DNA from: Rattus norvegicus
Taxonomy: Eukaryota; Chordata; Mammalia; Rodentia; Muridae
DNA length: 64,000 bases
Assembly: GCF_036323735.1 (NCBI RefSeq)
Contig: NC_086034.1
Span: 12,211,001-12,275,000, forward strand
Direction of reading: 5' to 3'
Under the pieces are notes generated by a model. The model made no database searches, was not told the origin of the DNA, and saw only the letters and a list, made by a program, of their open reading frames with translations. Below, one piece after another: positions 1 through 12,044 of this stretch (its first letter is position 1; the number at the start of each line of letters is the position of its first letter). Both the position numbers and the translations under genes were made by a program.

Positions 1-225
1 AAATTCTCTTGAAGAACAATTTAAACTGTAGTTAGTAGAACCTGTAACTAGGTACTAGAAAGTCTATTTTTACTTTTTGCCTTTTGACTTTTAGATATTT
101 TAATTTGTTACATGCTAGAGTTTATTTGCTCGGTGTTCCTACTCCCAGGACATTTCAGCTACTTGGAATGAAATCAGCAAATCCTAGAAACTTATTTCAG
201 TTTCTACTCCCTGTTTGCTCTGGTC
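1..225. other. Unassigned AT-rich DNA
   Basis: No coding frame, RNA gene or repeat that I recognise. Confidence 0.4.
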
Positions 226-731
226 TGTCTATGGGTATGATCAGCAGAATCATGTCCCTACTTCAAAGACACCCACATCTGAATCCTAAAATCAATGAAT
301 CTATTAGCCTAGTGACAAAGGGACTGGGAAGATATAATTAAGATAAGGGTCTTGAGATTGAAATATTATCTAAGATTTTCTAATTGGGACAAATCTAATA
401 TCAGAAATTCTTAAAAATTGAATACAAGAGAGGAAAGAGTAGAAGTCACGTCAGAAGGTTATAGAGGAGAAGGTAGGCTCTTGTTAAATCAGGAGCCATA
501 CAGTCATCAAAAAGGGGAAACCTGAGTCTTAAAACAGCCAAGAACTGGATCTGCCAACAGCAGAATGAAAAAGGAAACACATTCTTCTGTGCAATATTCA
601 GAAATTAGCAGTCTACAAACCCAAAGAGACCTATGTCAGATTCCAACCTACAGAACTGTATACGAAGCTAGCTCTGTGTATGCAGCTAAGTCCCTGGCAA
701 TTCATCACAGCAATAGTAGAAAACTAACCCG
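226..731 (+). mobile_element. Ancient MLT1-like solo LTR (ERVL-MaLR)
   Basis: The order of diverged blocks follows an MLT1-type LTR. There is a 'gacacccacatctgaatcc' block near 269, then 'gacaaagggactggg', then 'ttaagataagggtcttgag', then a 'tacagaactgta' block near 650, then 'cacagcaatagtagaaaact' near the 3' end. The length of about 506 bp fits an LTR, and it starts with TG. No internal retroviral sequence follows, so it is a solo LTR. It is very diverged, as expected for an insertion that predates the rodents. The family name comes from memory of the consensus. A different MaLR subfamily is possible. Confidence 0.55.
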
Positions 732-1405
732 GGAAGGCAAACTAAGGTGGTTTGCAAATTTATAGAAAGCCTGACTGGAATGCCAACAAATAACTGTCAC
801 AGTTAATGTTGAATTTTGTGTTTCTCTTCTCTTTGTCCTATACACTGACCCTGAAGGACATAGAGGCTTTCACGATTAAAAAGTAAAATTAAATAAAACT
901 TCTAAGATCCTTATCAACACTAAGACAATGAAACTAACATCAGCTACTAATGCCAAATGGTTGATAAGACATCCCTGATTTTACCTTGTTTGTATTCCCT
1001 TTCCTTCAAACATAAAAAAAGGACAGAGAGCAGATCAGTACCAGGCAGAATCCTGGGTGGGTCTGTAATGCCTCGCCATCTCCCTTGGAATGTGAAGTTA
1101 ATGTCAGGAAGGGGTCCCTTTGATGCTGAAGAAAGAGAACGGAGTCATTAAAAAAAAAACAGTCCTACAGAGACCTAGATACTAAGCTGGGGGCCTCAGC
1201 TATATGAGTTTCAGAACAATACTGGCAAACATGAAATCTTAGGTACATTCTATGATCAAGGAATCAAAGCTTTTGAAAATCTAGGACGTTTGCAAGGGCA
1301 ACCCACATAATAAAATCTGCCTGACTCCAAAGTGATCAAGAGTAAAAGCAATAGAGACAATGTCTTCAACTAACCAAATAAAATGATCCTTAAAGGACAT
1401 CCAAG
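732..1405. other. Unassigned DNA
   Basis: AT-rich sequence with no repeat I recognise. The short open frame at 957-1151 has no recognisable domain. Confidence 0.4.
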
Positions 1406-1598
1406 AATTTTTTAAATTCTATTTATTTATTTATTTGTGCATATGCATGTGCCAGACCATGCATTTGAAGGTCAGAAAACAACTTGTGGGAACTGATTCT
1501 CTCATTCTAACCTATAGGTTCTGGGAACAAAACTCAGGTCATTAGACTTAGCAGCAAATGTTTCTGCCTGCTGAACACCTGCCGCCCTACCCCGAACA
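1406..1598 (-). repeat. B3-type SINE (B2 superfamily), old
   Basis: Read on the plus strand, a T/ATTT-rich tail (1406-1435) is followed by 'gaaggtcagaaaacaacttg', then 'ttctgggaacaaaactcagg', and ends in 'ctgctgaacacctgccgccc', the complement of the tRNA-derived head. This is the layout of a minus-strand B3 SINE. The copy is diverged. It is non-autonomous and would have been mobilised by L1. Confidence 0.75.
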
Positions 1599-1671
1599 AA
1601 ACATCTTGGGCAACTAGACTTAATGTTCCTTTGGTTTGTCTGTTCTTGCAAGAGTTGTCTCTTACTTTCAA

Positions 1672-1724
1672 TTTTATTTATTTATTTATTTACTTACTTA
1701 CTTACTTACTTATCTACTTTTTTT
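1672..1724. repeat. (TTTA)n-(CTTA)n simple repeat
   Basis: About five TTTA units run into five or six CTTA units and then a T run. It creates the chance Leu/Tyr/Ile-rich open frames over this spot. Confidence 0.9.
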
Positions 1725-1935
1725 CCCCACAAAATGCAAATTGCCCATGGAAACAACATATATTTTCCAGAAGACTTATCTTCTGGATAAGAAACAAACA
1801 CTTGTCCCTCTTTTTTAAACATAAACAAAAGCTCTTAGTTGGTTGGAATTTCTGAGAACAAACCACCTTTTGGAGCTGGAAATCTACCCATCAAGCAGAT
1901 TGGTGTCCTACCAGGTTTCCTACTATTGTAAATGA

Positions 1936-2130
1936 ATGACACTACAGTTTCATGCATTATTCTTTATTCTTAGAACCATTATTTTAGGTATATAATCTTT
2001 TCATTTTTAAAATGAGGAAAATACATTTCAGAAAGGATGAGGCCTTTACAAAAGTCAATGGACTAACACATGTCAGAGTCGAACTTTAAACCCTGCCTGT
2101 CTGATCCAAACACAACGTGTGCTCAGGGAC
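1936..2130 (-). repeat. MIR SINE
   Basis: The plus strand shows 'ttaaaatgaggaaaatacat', then 'agtcgaactttaaaccctg', then 'tctgatccaaacac'. These are the complements of the MIR core ('ctcatctgtaaaatg'), the tRNA box B region and the 'gagtc' region. Ancient mammalian tRNA-derived SINE. Confidence 0.75.
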
Positions 2131-2316
2131 AGATCGTTATGATTCCAGCTGGCATAAATATCTTCCATAGATACCTCAAGTCTATGCACTCTCAGTTTCA
2201 ACATTCTCACTATCACTTATGATGTCCACACCAAGGCTCAGTCATCACGTGATATCTTACTTGAAAGAATCAGGTGATCAAGGTTCATTTTCAAAATAAC
2301 ATCCAGGAGTGGGTGC

Positions 2317-2317
<1 letters not shown>

Positions 2318-2349
<32 letters not shown>
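2318..2349. repeat. (TG)n microsatellite
   Basis: About 16 uninterrupted TG units, followed by an imperfect 'tgcatgcatgtgcatctg' stretch. Confidence 0.95.
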
Positions 2350-2350
<1 letters not shown>

Positions 2351-2920
2351 TTTGCATGCATGTGCATCTGTATAGTAAGGGGTATGAAGATTTACAACCT
2401 TGATATTTCTATGGACATCTGAAGAAAAGAGAAGTATAATAACCTATTTTGGATCTCTTGGACCAACGTCCACAAATAAAAGCACCCAACTACACTAATA
2501 CAAACTTTACAATGTTATATGCACTTTCCCCATACATACAGCCAGTATTGGGGACCTTTTTTTTAGTGTAAGAGAAATAATCTGTGAGTGTATAAACCCT
2601 GTAGGATTTTTGTTTCCAGAACCAAGAATATTCCCTGTCAACTACTAAAATCTGCTAATTGATACACTGTGGGGTTTTGGCCAACCGGTATCTTATTTCC
2701 ATAATGTCAGTTGGTGGTTTAGTACATTTTATTTTGATGATTTGCTTGTACCATTCACTCTGGGTATAGAGCCAATTTATAAAGCAAAGTATTCAGCATG
2801 CATCAGTGGATACCCAGCAGTGGCTTTTCAGCCTCTGTAGGTTTTAGACAGAGAGGCCAATTATTTCATGTTAATTTTGCTATGTTTGCTTGTTACTATT
2901 TTTAAAATAAAAACAAAAGA
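2350..2920. other. Unassigned DNA
   Basis: No repeat or coding signal that I recognise. Confidence 0.4.
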
Positions 2921-3012
2921 TTTGGGATGTATTCCAATGGTAGAAGATTTGCTTAGGGTGTTCATGCCCCGAGTTCTAGCCTCAGCATTTCAAAATAAAT
3001 AAACAAAAAGCA
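2921..3012 (+). repeat. ID/B4-type SINE, old
   Basis: 'tttgggatgtattccaatgg' (decayed A box), 'gagttctagcctcagcattt' (decayed B box, compare 'gggttcaatccccagcac') and an 'aaaataaataaacaaaaagc' tail. The arrangement is that of an ID-like or B4 SINE. Confidence 0.65.
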
Positions 3013-6000
3013 AAAGTAACTAAGTAACAATCTATAGAGACACAGCTGGATTTGACGTTTGAGTAAACTTCCTAAGCACCAGTCCTTTAACAGAAAAGGG
3101 ACAGGAAGCTACAACAGAAGCAAATAATAGAGTCCTATAGAAAGTGAAGTAACAGATCCAGAGGATAGCTACTACTAATGATAACACACATTTATTTTAA
3201 GACAGACACATGCTGGCAGAAGCTCAGAATGTACTGTATACCCAGATTGTCCACGTGGTTTGGAAAGAAGGTCATAGCCGAAGAAATAGACACTATGGTT
3301 TGAATCAAGCCCAAGTATCTTCATGCTTTTTTTTTCTGTATGATACCCTTGGCTTGTCCTAGCCACTTAGAAAATAAATCTTCATTATATCTACTGAAGA
3401 TCAGACACCCATCTGTCAGTTCATTACAATAATTGTAGCAAAAACATTTGGAAGGGGTGGTTTAACAAAAAATAATTCATGGCCAAATATCTGCAGAGAC
3501 AGACTAGATCACATCTTGGAAACCACAATAGTTGGAAAGAATTCAGAGCCCTGCTAGAGAGGAAACCAACTTCTTAGTCTCCATACAGTCAGATAACATG
3601 TTTCAATGTTAACAATGTCTCAATGTTTCCATACATTGAGATAACATTGTTTCAGATACTGGAGAAGACTGCACTGCTGTCATGCACCGAGGAGCAACAG
3701 TCAGAGATGCAAATGCACTGCTCAAAGGTATATTGACAATCATTGGTCAGTAAAAGGCAAGCAGTAAATGGCAGACCATGTCAAGCATTGGAAACCAGTG
3801 ACCAGAACTGAAGAGACCATTTTGAAGTCATGCTGTTTCTAAGAATCTAACATGGGGGATAGTTGTCTGAACTTAAAAGTACCTGTTCTCAAGGAAATTA
3901 CGCTATTTTGCTCCATGAAAGACATCTTTTCTGATAATAGTACCCAGTATTTTTTGGTGAAATTATTTTTTTCTCTGTCTTGTCCACAGACAGGCTTATG
4001 AAACAAATATACACAATCAGGATATAAAAACCCCTGGACAAAAATTGGCACAGAACTGAAAAGATAAAGTCTAAACAGAATCCTGTTCATGAAAGGACTC
4101 AAAGCAGATAAAACAAAAATGTCCAGAGTCTATCATCAGTGCAGCAAATAGAAACTTAACTGATGGGGGCTCCTTCTGTGAACTTTTTTTTAGCAGGATA
4201 AAATCAGCAGGAATATGGGAATCTCTTGTCACCTACAGAAGTCACTCATGAGTCCTAGACACAAACGCAGAAGGCTGCTGATATTATTGAATATTTCAGC
4301 CAAGAATATTAATTTGATCCCTTCATGTCCTTCATAATAGACTACAGTCACATGCTGGAGAAGTAAATTTATGCCAAAATTTTATAAACCCCACAAGTTT
4401 TAAAAGGGGTGTGTGAGGAATGGTTATAGTGCTAGCTAAGGATGTTGTTTCACAAGGAAAACTGATCAGTATTAATATGTTCTAAAATAAAAGAGTCATG
4501 AATCATCATAAAGTGACATCATCCATAGGTAAGAGGATGGAGACTGTTTGAGTGCTGTCCACAGAGGACAGGGTTTGACCAAAGCAGCTTGGAATATCTG
4601 CTGACCTCAGGCTTCTTCATATTAACATGAGCTCATATTGTGATTACTGATCCCATTCCTAATTTAGTGTCCCCTTTGTAAGACCTTCTGGCTTGCAACC
4701 TAGAAAATCTGAGTTCATTACCTTTGGATGCAGTCTTTGCCTCTGAGATTCTGGGTTTTTTTTTTCCTTCAGGTCACACTCATGAACGTTGCCTGGATAT
4801 TATGATTAAAAAAAAAACACAACTTCCTCTTGGTTTTGTAGTATACATACATTATAACTTTGACACCAAACCACTGATTTTATGGATCTCGTATAAGATT
4901 CCTATTTATTAATCTCTCGATTTAATACGGCAGCTGCTCCCTAATCCATTAAGTTCTTACACATCTCTTTCTCTCTCTTTGAACCCACAGGGATGTACGT
5001 GGAAGAGACAACAGCCTGGAATGGGGAACAGCCAAGAGTTCACCCTTACTCAATTGAGACACACAGGAAGTACTTGGAGGTGTACTTATAGGGCCAGGCA
5101 TGACAGAGAAGGAAAAACAGACAAATAAAACATAACTCTTCTACTCTAACAGAATGCTTTGTTTATCACGCTTTTCCTCCAAGGAGTGCAAATACCTTGC
5201 CCAACAAAACATGCTGCTACCTCTGATAAACTGTCAGAAATACCCCCTGCAATTCTCAGAGAGCCAGGTCTCTATTTGTTTCTACAGAAACCACAGCTTT
5301 TACACACATCACCTCGTACTATAGCAATCTTCAGACACTAAGGACACCTGACACATGGGCAGGAGTGGGACAGAAAAAAATCATGTTTGAACTAAAAAGA
5401 GGAATTAGAAACATAACTTTTGGTTCCTAGACTTTAGACAAATGCCATATTAAAGACAATGAGGAGAGATATTCTGTTAGTGGGATGAATATCCTCTCTT
5501 TCCTTCTGCATGTTTACATACATTTCTAAGCTACGGTCTCTGACACTGCAATTCTTCCTTGCACAGGCATCTACATCCAGGCCTTTATCATGTTATTTAT
5601 GACCTATTAGCATTAACACAAAGCTAGAGACTTTTTGAATGGCATCTGCAGAGCAATTCCAGCCCTACAGACTCATGGATCCCATAGATTGTTCAGCAGA
5701 TGCTCTTTCTGTCACTCATTTCTACAACTAACTGCCTCCATCTTCCTGGACCAGTAACCATGCCCAACCTCCTTGCTGCTTTGCCTAACATCCTATTGTC
5801 AGAAATCATCTTTCATGTGCTGCTCTAAAGAGTCACTCTGCTCCAGGAATCCAGGCCCCTAGGCCAGGAGCATTATTTCTTACTACATGAATAGGTTCAG
5901 CTGTTTGGTTCAGTGCTACGCTCACCCTGCTGTTCAAGGAAAGGAAACGAACTCCAACCCATTCTGAGTCATTCCTTTCCTCACCTCCATAAAACAACCT

Positions 6001-6869
6001 TTACTCCTGATGCCATCTAGACTCACCTGCTACATCTTGCATAAAAGGCTAGTTCCTTATTGTACGCTCTCTCTTGTAGCTGTCAATATAGTGAAGAGGA
6101 ATCAAAGTTCACCTCCAACAAGGAACGCCGATTTCCCAGAAAAACAGAAAGCTGACAGAACATCAGAACATCAAGGGCAAAGGTTCACATCGAAAACTCT
6201 TGAGAATGAAGGAAAGTTTCAGTGCTGGATATGATTCCTCTGAGTGGTAACAGCTGCTAAGAAGAGAATATGATGCACAAATTAAATTCAGGACTCCATA
6301 TCTGTTATCAGTTCTCACGGCAGCAAACAGAGCTTCTTTTGAACCTTAAGATAGTAGAAATCAAATCTTGCTATGTGGTTAAATTTCCTGAAGGCCTCAT
6401 ATTGGACTCCACCTTCATGGTTTCTAATTCAATGATCTCGGATGGGGGCTGACAAATTGCATTTATGGCAAGTTTCCCTTGAGTTCTTCTGATCCTGTTA
6501 GTCGAGGGACTGTGCATGGTGAACAGATCTACCAAGACTTGGCATTTCAACGAAAGTGCTTTGCTCCACTAAGGAAGGAGAGGCTGTCAGTTAGGTGGAA
6601 AGGATAGAGAGCCCTCCAGGAAAGAGGCAAAGGTGTCCTCAAACATCCTTGAGTGAGAAAGAAAAGCCCAGAAGAGACACATGAGTGTCTTCTAGGCACC
6701 ATAGAGATGGTCTTTGATGTTCTGAAGAATAATAGTTATAATAAAAACAAGATTGGCTGCTTTCCAAGAATAGAGACTAAATCCTTATGATTCGTATGAC
6801 TGATGTTTTGAAATTCATAAAGCATAATATGCAGAATAATAGAAGTCCAACTGAGTCAAACAGATAAAA
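3013..6869. other. Unassigned, repeat-poor DNA
   Basis: About 3.9 kb in which I recognise no gene or interspersed repeat. A local 48-bp-spaced duplication lies at 3581-3657. There is a pyrimidine tract followed by 'cccacag' at 4966-4990 that resembles a splice acceptor, but no open frame continues from it. The open frames at 3839-4102 (minus) and 6010-6234 (plus) show no recognisable domain. Confidence 0.4.
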
Positions 6870-7650
6870 ATGGAGGTACTTTCTTACCCACCTGCCTGCA
6901 TAGAACCTTGCAATACTGTGAAGGCTAGCCATTACAGAGGATGCTGCCAGCTCAGTTCCAGCATGATTTTCCTGTCCTGTCATCAAAGGATGCAGTATCT
7001 TTAGAAATCATGCCTGGATGTGAACCCTGCAAGCTACATTCATGACCTGCAGGACAAGATGTGCCCTCTAGTTCATAACCCCATGACTGTTATTGACATC
7101 ACCAATGACTTCCTGGTTGGATATGAGGCCTACTCCACAGGCATGTACTCATGCCTAGTACTGTAAATCTGGCTACGAGCCTTAAGATGGGGAAAGCCTC
7201 CTATTGTTTTGTCAAATGGCCATGTTATTAAAATGCCTCCTAAATGTTATTTACACACATAGGCTAATGCTGCTGCTGTATGCAACGAGCAGCAGTCAAC
7301 GCAGATACCCATAACTGCCCTAGGAGCTAGGAGTAAGTGATGGTAGAAAGATAGGCCATAAGTCGGTCCACTTTGTCACCCCTTTGAAGGCTCAAAAGAC
7401 AATGTAGAAGACAGAACAGAAGGAATGTAACAGCTAGAAGGGGCAGCAAGAAGACTTCTCTGCACAGGACATGGCATCATGAATGGTGCATTCATGAACT
7501 CACTGCAGACATGGTTAACTTCAGGAGACCCGCAATTACTGAGAGAACATCAACATTTCATTATGGACAGGGCAGGGGCCCATAAGACCCTAATCCTTTC
7601 CTGAGCGACTACTGTCGATTAATGCTTTTAGAGAAAACGGTGTAATTTCT
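6870..7650 (+). mobile_element. Lx-type L1 3'UTR fragment
   Basis: Ordered diverged matches to the older rodent Lx 3'UTR: 'gaggcctactccacaggcat' near 7124, 'aatggccatgttattaaaat' near 7216, 'cccctttgaaggctcaaaag' near 7379, 'ggcccataagaccctaatcc' near 7577, then 'tcctgagcgactactg'. No ORF2 is attached, so it is a 5'-truncated or fragmented copy. The left boundary is approximate. Confidence 0.6.
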
Positions 7651-7939
7651 ACAATGAATACCTCTGTTCCAGTAAATAACCTCTCTTGCTCACTTGGACA
7701 AGAAATTCTAATTAAACTGTGCAGATTACACACAAAGAGTTTCAGTAGGAGCAGGGTGCTGGGGAATAAAAGAGAACAGGAGCGGAATAACTAAAATCCA
7801 TTATGTAAATTTATAAATCTGTCAAACAATTTTTAAGAGAAAAAAATGGATGTACTAACTTCCATTGCCATTTTAAGTGATCAGGAGCTCAAATTGCTCT
7901 CATACATGTTTGATTATTCGAAAGACGAGATTAGCCCAG

Positions 7940-8050
7940 TTTAGTGCAATACATTTTTATGGAGCACCTGCAAGGTCTTATGCCAGATGCTGTTGACACA
8001 GATGAAAGCAATCCATTCCTACCCTCAAGCTGGGGACTGTCTGGTTACTC
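7940..8050 (-). repeat. L2 LINE 3'-end fragment
   Basis: 'tttttatggagcacctgcaa', 'tatgccagatgctg' and 'attcctaccctcaagctggg' match the complement of the L2 3' end ('tttattgagcacctactatg...'). Confidence 0.65.
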
Positions 8051-8099
8051 AGAAAAGGATGGTTCTCTAGCCCCGGGACTCGGGGTTCAGGGTATAGTG

Positions 8100-8300
8100 C
8101 TATAGTGAACAGCGTGAGCCACGGTGTCAGAATGAACAGGTGTAAACCCTCTCTCTACAGATCGCTGACTGCCTCTCTGATTGATTTAATTGTAATTTTC
8201 CCTTTAAAATAGGGATAACAACGCTCCTCCTGAACAAGCTGTTCAAAGATCAAAGAGGAAATGCTTCTGCAGTGCTGAGCGCAGAACTGACACAAAGCAA
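8100..8300 (+). repeat. MIR SINE
   Basis: 'tcctttaaaatagggataac'-type core at about 8198-8222, a decayed 'ctgactgcctctctg' region before it, and 'gtgctgagcgcagaactgac' matching the 3' MIR 'gcgcttagaacagtgcc'. Forward orientation. Confidence 0.7.
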
Positions 8301-8704
8301 GCCCAGGAGGGGCAGTTTATTTTGTGAGCTCTGAATTCCAGGCTACCTGCTCAAGATTGACAAGACAGCAGAGAGAGAAGCTGGAAAGTCCCAAGTCTCT
8401 ACATCGCTGTACTCTGAAATCTTGGCTCAGTGAGACTACTAATGTTTCATATTTTTTTGTTAAGTCTGCAAGGCCATCTACTGACACCATGCTGTCTAGC
8501 TGTTGCTTTGAGACATGTGAACGGCTTCTTCCTTGTCCAGCTTGGGTCCCTGTCTTAACTTTCTGTGCTCATTTCCCTCCATGATCATGTCCTGTGCAAT
8601 TAACTCCTATGGCTTGCTACTTTTATATCTCTTTATCTTTAGACCACCTTCTGTGTCCTCAGAAATGATGATTGATGAATTCCATATGTGACTTTTTAGC
8701 TGAC
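8301..8704. other. Unassigned DNA
   Basis: The open frame at 8324-8584 (86 codons) has no recognisable domain, and I see no support for a gene. Confidence 0.4.
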
Positions 8705-8915
8705 ACTTTTTTGTTGGTTTTTTTATTGAATATTTTCTTTACTTACATTTCAAATGTTATCCCCTTCCCTGGCTTCCGCTCCGGAAGCCCCCCATTCCAT
8801 CCCCCAATCCCTGCCTCCATGAAGGTTCTCCCCCACTGACCCACCTACTCCCTCCCACCTCCCTGCCTTGCCATTCCCTTACACTGGGGCATGTAGCCTT
8901 CATAAGACCAAGGGC
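8705..8915 (-). mobile_element. L1 3'UTR tail, 5'-truncated
   Basis: The plus strand reads 'acatttcaaatgttatcccc' followed by C-rich tract and 'cataagaccaagggcc', the complement of a murine L1 3' terminus. The T-rich stretch at its left edge is the complement of the poly(A) tail. Only the last 200 bp or so are present. Confidence 0.8.
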
Positions 8916-9711
8916 CTTAATCTAAGTGATCATATTTCCAGACATTGGAAGCCAGTTGTTCTAACTAAGCCTCAGAATAAAATATGAATGAAATATGCTC
9001 TTGCCTCTGGGTCAGATAAAGAAGGAAATTCAGAGGAGCTCAAGGAAGACTAGAGACCATTTTGCTAGAATTCTCAGATTTATTCGGTTTCTTTCCTTTA
9101 GTCCTCACTTTGGCACAGCTGATGCCTTTAACATAGACCTCCATTACTAGGTCAAACTGGTCTATCTTCCCAAGGGGTCCAAGTTGAAAATGGAATGTAT
9201 ATTTTAAATGTTGATGATGACATTGGTATTACCAGATACTGAGGCAGATGCTACATGTACACCATCCCTAAAATGTGGCCTTATTAAGAAATATTTGGTC
9301 TGGTTGAGATAAGCTTCCATGAGAAGTAAGGAAAACCAACCTCTCTGGGTGTGAAGAATTATTATAAACATTTCATACACAGAGCTTGGATATAGAGAGC
9401 CCAAAAGAAAATGGAGGTCTTTAGTGAAAAAGAAGAAACTTTTGCAGAATCACAGATGACTAAAAGTAGTTTCTTTCTTAGGCGATTCTATAGAGAAACT
9501 GATCAACTGCATTGAAATTTAAATGTCAAAAAGCAGAAAAATTAATAAATTTAAGTATAATATTTGTTTCTCTTCATGTCTGTAAATATTTACCATATTG
9601 TTGTGATTGGTTCATAAATGTTTATAAATGCAGTATTGTATTGACAGCTTAATTATTATATAAGGACTGTCCTGATCTTTGCCAAGGTATTTTTAGTTAA
9701 AAAGCATCTGT
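8916..9711. other. Unassigned DNA
   Basis: No repeat or coding signal that I recognise. Confidence 0.4.
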
Positions 9712-9995
9712 AAAAATGTATTTACATACATCAAGATAGCTGCTCCCTTCTCCACCCTGCCCCCATAATCACCTCCCTTTATCCTTCCTCCCCTTCTCCT
9801 CTGAGTGAATGGAAAACCTCCTGTGTTTCCCCACTGGCAAATCAAGTCTAGGCTAGGTGTGTCCTCTCCTACTGAGGCCAGACAAGGCAGCACAATTAGG
9901 GGAATGTATCCCAACAGCAGTCAACAGCTTCACACACAGCCCCAACTCCAGTTGTTGGGGGACCCACATGAACAATGAGCTGCACATCTCCAAGA
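9712..9995 (-). mobile_element. Lx-type L1 3'UTR tail
   Basis: The plus strand shows 'ctgaggccagacaaggcagc', 'aactccagttgttgggggac' and 'ccacatgaacaatgagctgc', which are complements of the Lx 3'UTR. The left edge lies in an AT-rich tail remnant. 5'-truncated. Confidence 0.75.
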
Positions 9996-10284
9996 GCAAG
10001 ATTTCAAAAGAGTAACATACTGGATCACGTCATGGCAAATGATGATTAAAATAAACTCCCAGGTAACGTTAGCATGAGTAAGGACATTGAGAACACATAC
10101 ATTTTTCTGATAATATCACCAAAGAACTGAACATATTCATAAAAAAACCCTAAGAACTTTGCTTATGGGAGTTTAAAAAGTACAACTATTTTTATTGAGG
10201 TGAGGAACTTTGATAGAAAAATAGCTAGGGAAACTGTTTTGAGTTTAGTTTTTAAAAGCTTAACTTTCAATAAAATGGTATATA

Positions 10285-10392
10285 ACACTCAGAGGCTAAA
10301 AGATTAAGTTGTGGATCTCTAAGTAGTCAGTGCAAAGACATGAGGTGAAAGAACAGAAACAGGGAGTTCAGAAATCATGCTAGAGCTATTCT
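10285..10392. repeat. 108-bp direct repeat, copy 1
   Basis: Aligns without gaps to 10583-10690 at a constant offset of 298 bp, with about seven mismatches (roughly 93% identity). It is not assigned to any interspersed family. See copy 2. Confidence 0.85.
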
Positions 10393-10582
10393 GACAGAAG
10401 TTTGTAGCTAGGCAGCTGGATCGCATGTTCAAATCTGCAGTTCAGAAAAGGCTCAGATTTAGAGATAAAATACCTTTGTTTTCAGCCTGTGCAGAGTGTT
10501 TAAAACAATAGGCTGAGATGATTAATACGTGATTTCTGATAATGTCACAGAAGAGTGCAGTGCTGGAATACGGGTGCACTCC

Positions 10583-10690
10583 ACACTCAGAGGCTAAAAG
10601 ATTGAGTTGTGGATCTCTAAGAAGTCAGTGCAAAGACATGAGGTAAAAGAACAGAAACAGGGAGTTCGGAAATAATGCTGGAGCTGTTCT
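10583..10690. repeat. 108-bp direct repeat, copy 2
   Basis: Begins 'acactcagaggctaaaagat' like copy 1 and ends at 'gctgttct' against 'gctattct'. The 190 bp between the copies are not repeated. Confidence 0.85.
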
Positions 10691-11080
10691 TTTGGGTCCA
10701 GAGGAAGGGCATTGTTAACTGTTGACCCAGAGAACCAGATGACAGCTAACAGTATTCACAGCTGTCCAAGATGACGACATCATTTCAGATCGTTGAGAGT
10801 AATAATGAGGATACAAAGAAATAGAGTCTAAGTGCCAGTTCATTGTGTGAAGTTTCTTGAACAGTCTTAAAGTATATTGAGATTTTAATGAGAAGAATTA
10901 TATACATAAACATTGACATATTACAAGGTAAAAGAAGAAAAATGGAACACAAGAATAAATACGCCATCCACATCTTAGCTATCAGATAAAATGGTCCATT
11001 GCTCCCCATGTAACTTCTGGAAGACTTCAGGATACATGTATAAAAGAATAAAAACAACCAATTAAAAGAACTTCTTAGTT
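10691..11080. other. Unassigned DNA
   Basis: The minus-strand frame at 10785-11057 (90 codons) encodes a hydrophobic, AT-driven peptide with no recognisable family. I treat it as chance. Confidence 0.4.
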
Positions 11081-11186
11081 CAGAATGATACCTGTGGTTC
11101 TAGCATTTCTAAGGCTGAGACAGAGGAATTTTGAATTTGAAAACAACTAAACAATACTTTGTCTTCAAAGAAGCAATGAAAAAGGA
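11081..11186 (+). repeat. B1/PB1-type SINE, old
   Basis: 'gatacctgtggttctagcat', 'ctaaggctgagacagaggaa' and 'tactttgtcttcaaagaagc' follow the order of a 7SL-derived B1 element, with an A-rich tail. Diverged. Confidence 0.6.
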
Positions 11187-11689
11187 AAGACAAGAAGATA
11201 GCAGCTTTATTGTGCAAAGCATCAATGTCTTAGCCTTGGCAGACTCATAAAATCATCTGAAAGAGAACCAAGGATGTCTAGACTTCATGTTGTTCACCAC
11301 TCATCAAAAACATGCTGATAGTGCAACCAAGTGAAGATTATTTAAGAAATACACAAGACATGGTATAGCTATTAGTGTGATGTTTGAGAAATCTGTTTAT
11401 CATAATATATTGTTGTGACATGAACACTGGCTATGGAGTGGAATCTGTTGGTGAGCTCCAGAAGTAATTTTTAAAGAGAAATTTGAAATTTGTTACAATG
11501 TGAATAGTGAGATGGCAGGAATTGTTTTATGTATGTTAAATATGCTCATATAGATGCATGCATATCATTAATATATTCATATATATTACAAATAAAGTGA
11601 ATACTATATCAAGCTTGTGGGGTTGGAGATACTAAAAGGAACCACCTCCTGACTGATGTCCTTGTTTAAGTCCTGTCCTCAATTCCAGA
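11187..11689. other. Unassigned AT-rich DNA
   Basis: No repeat or gene that I recognise. Very AT-rich at 11520-11600. Confidence 0.4.
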
Positions 11690-12030
11690 ATGGTTTTTCC
11701 AAAACGTTAATCTAAGTATGACAATTCTTTATTGAAAATGTTTCAATGCCTTTCTCACCTTGACTATAAGCCAAAAATGTAAACACCTTAACATGCAAGA
11801 GAAGACAACAGATGATCTGAACTTTACCTGCTATTTGAGTCTGAACTCTTTATATTCTTCCCTATTTTCATGCCATAGAGAATACATGTGACTCTATAAA
11901 CATGCTTTGATTCTACTGGACCATGCCATGTTATATCATTGTCTTTGATTAGATTTTTTCATGATTAAACTAACTCAAGTGCCATGAGTGAATGCCCCAC
12001 AGAATATTCAAGTCTTCCTCTTAAGTACAG
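11690..12030 (+). repeat. L2 LINE fragment
   Basis: 'tttccaaaacgttaatctaa', 'tgtttcaatgcctttctcac', 'gtaaacaccttaacatgcaa' and 'gatgatctgaactttacctg' follow the L2 order (aatctgatcatgtc / ccttcaatggctcc / aaactccttaacatggc / catgatctggccc). Confidence 0.6.
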
Positions 12031-12044
12031 GGGCACACATGGCA

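Noticed and set aside
4960..4990. Pyrimidine tract plus 'cccacag' resembling a splice acceptor.
   Set aside because: No long open frame or conserved peptide follows, and such motifs are common by chance.
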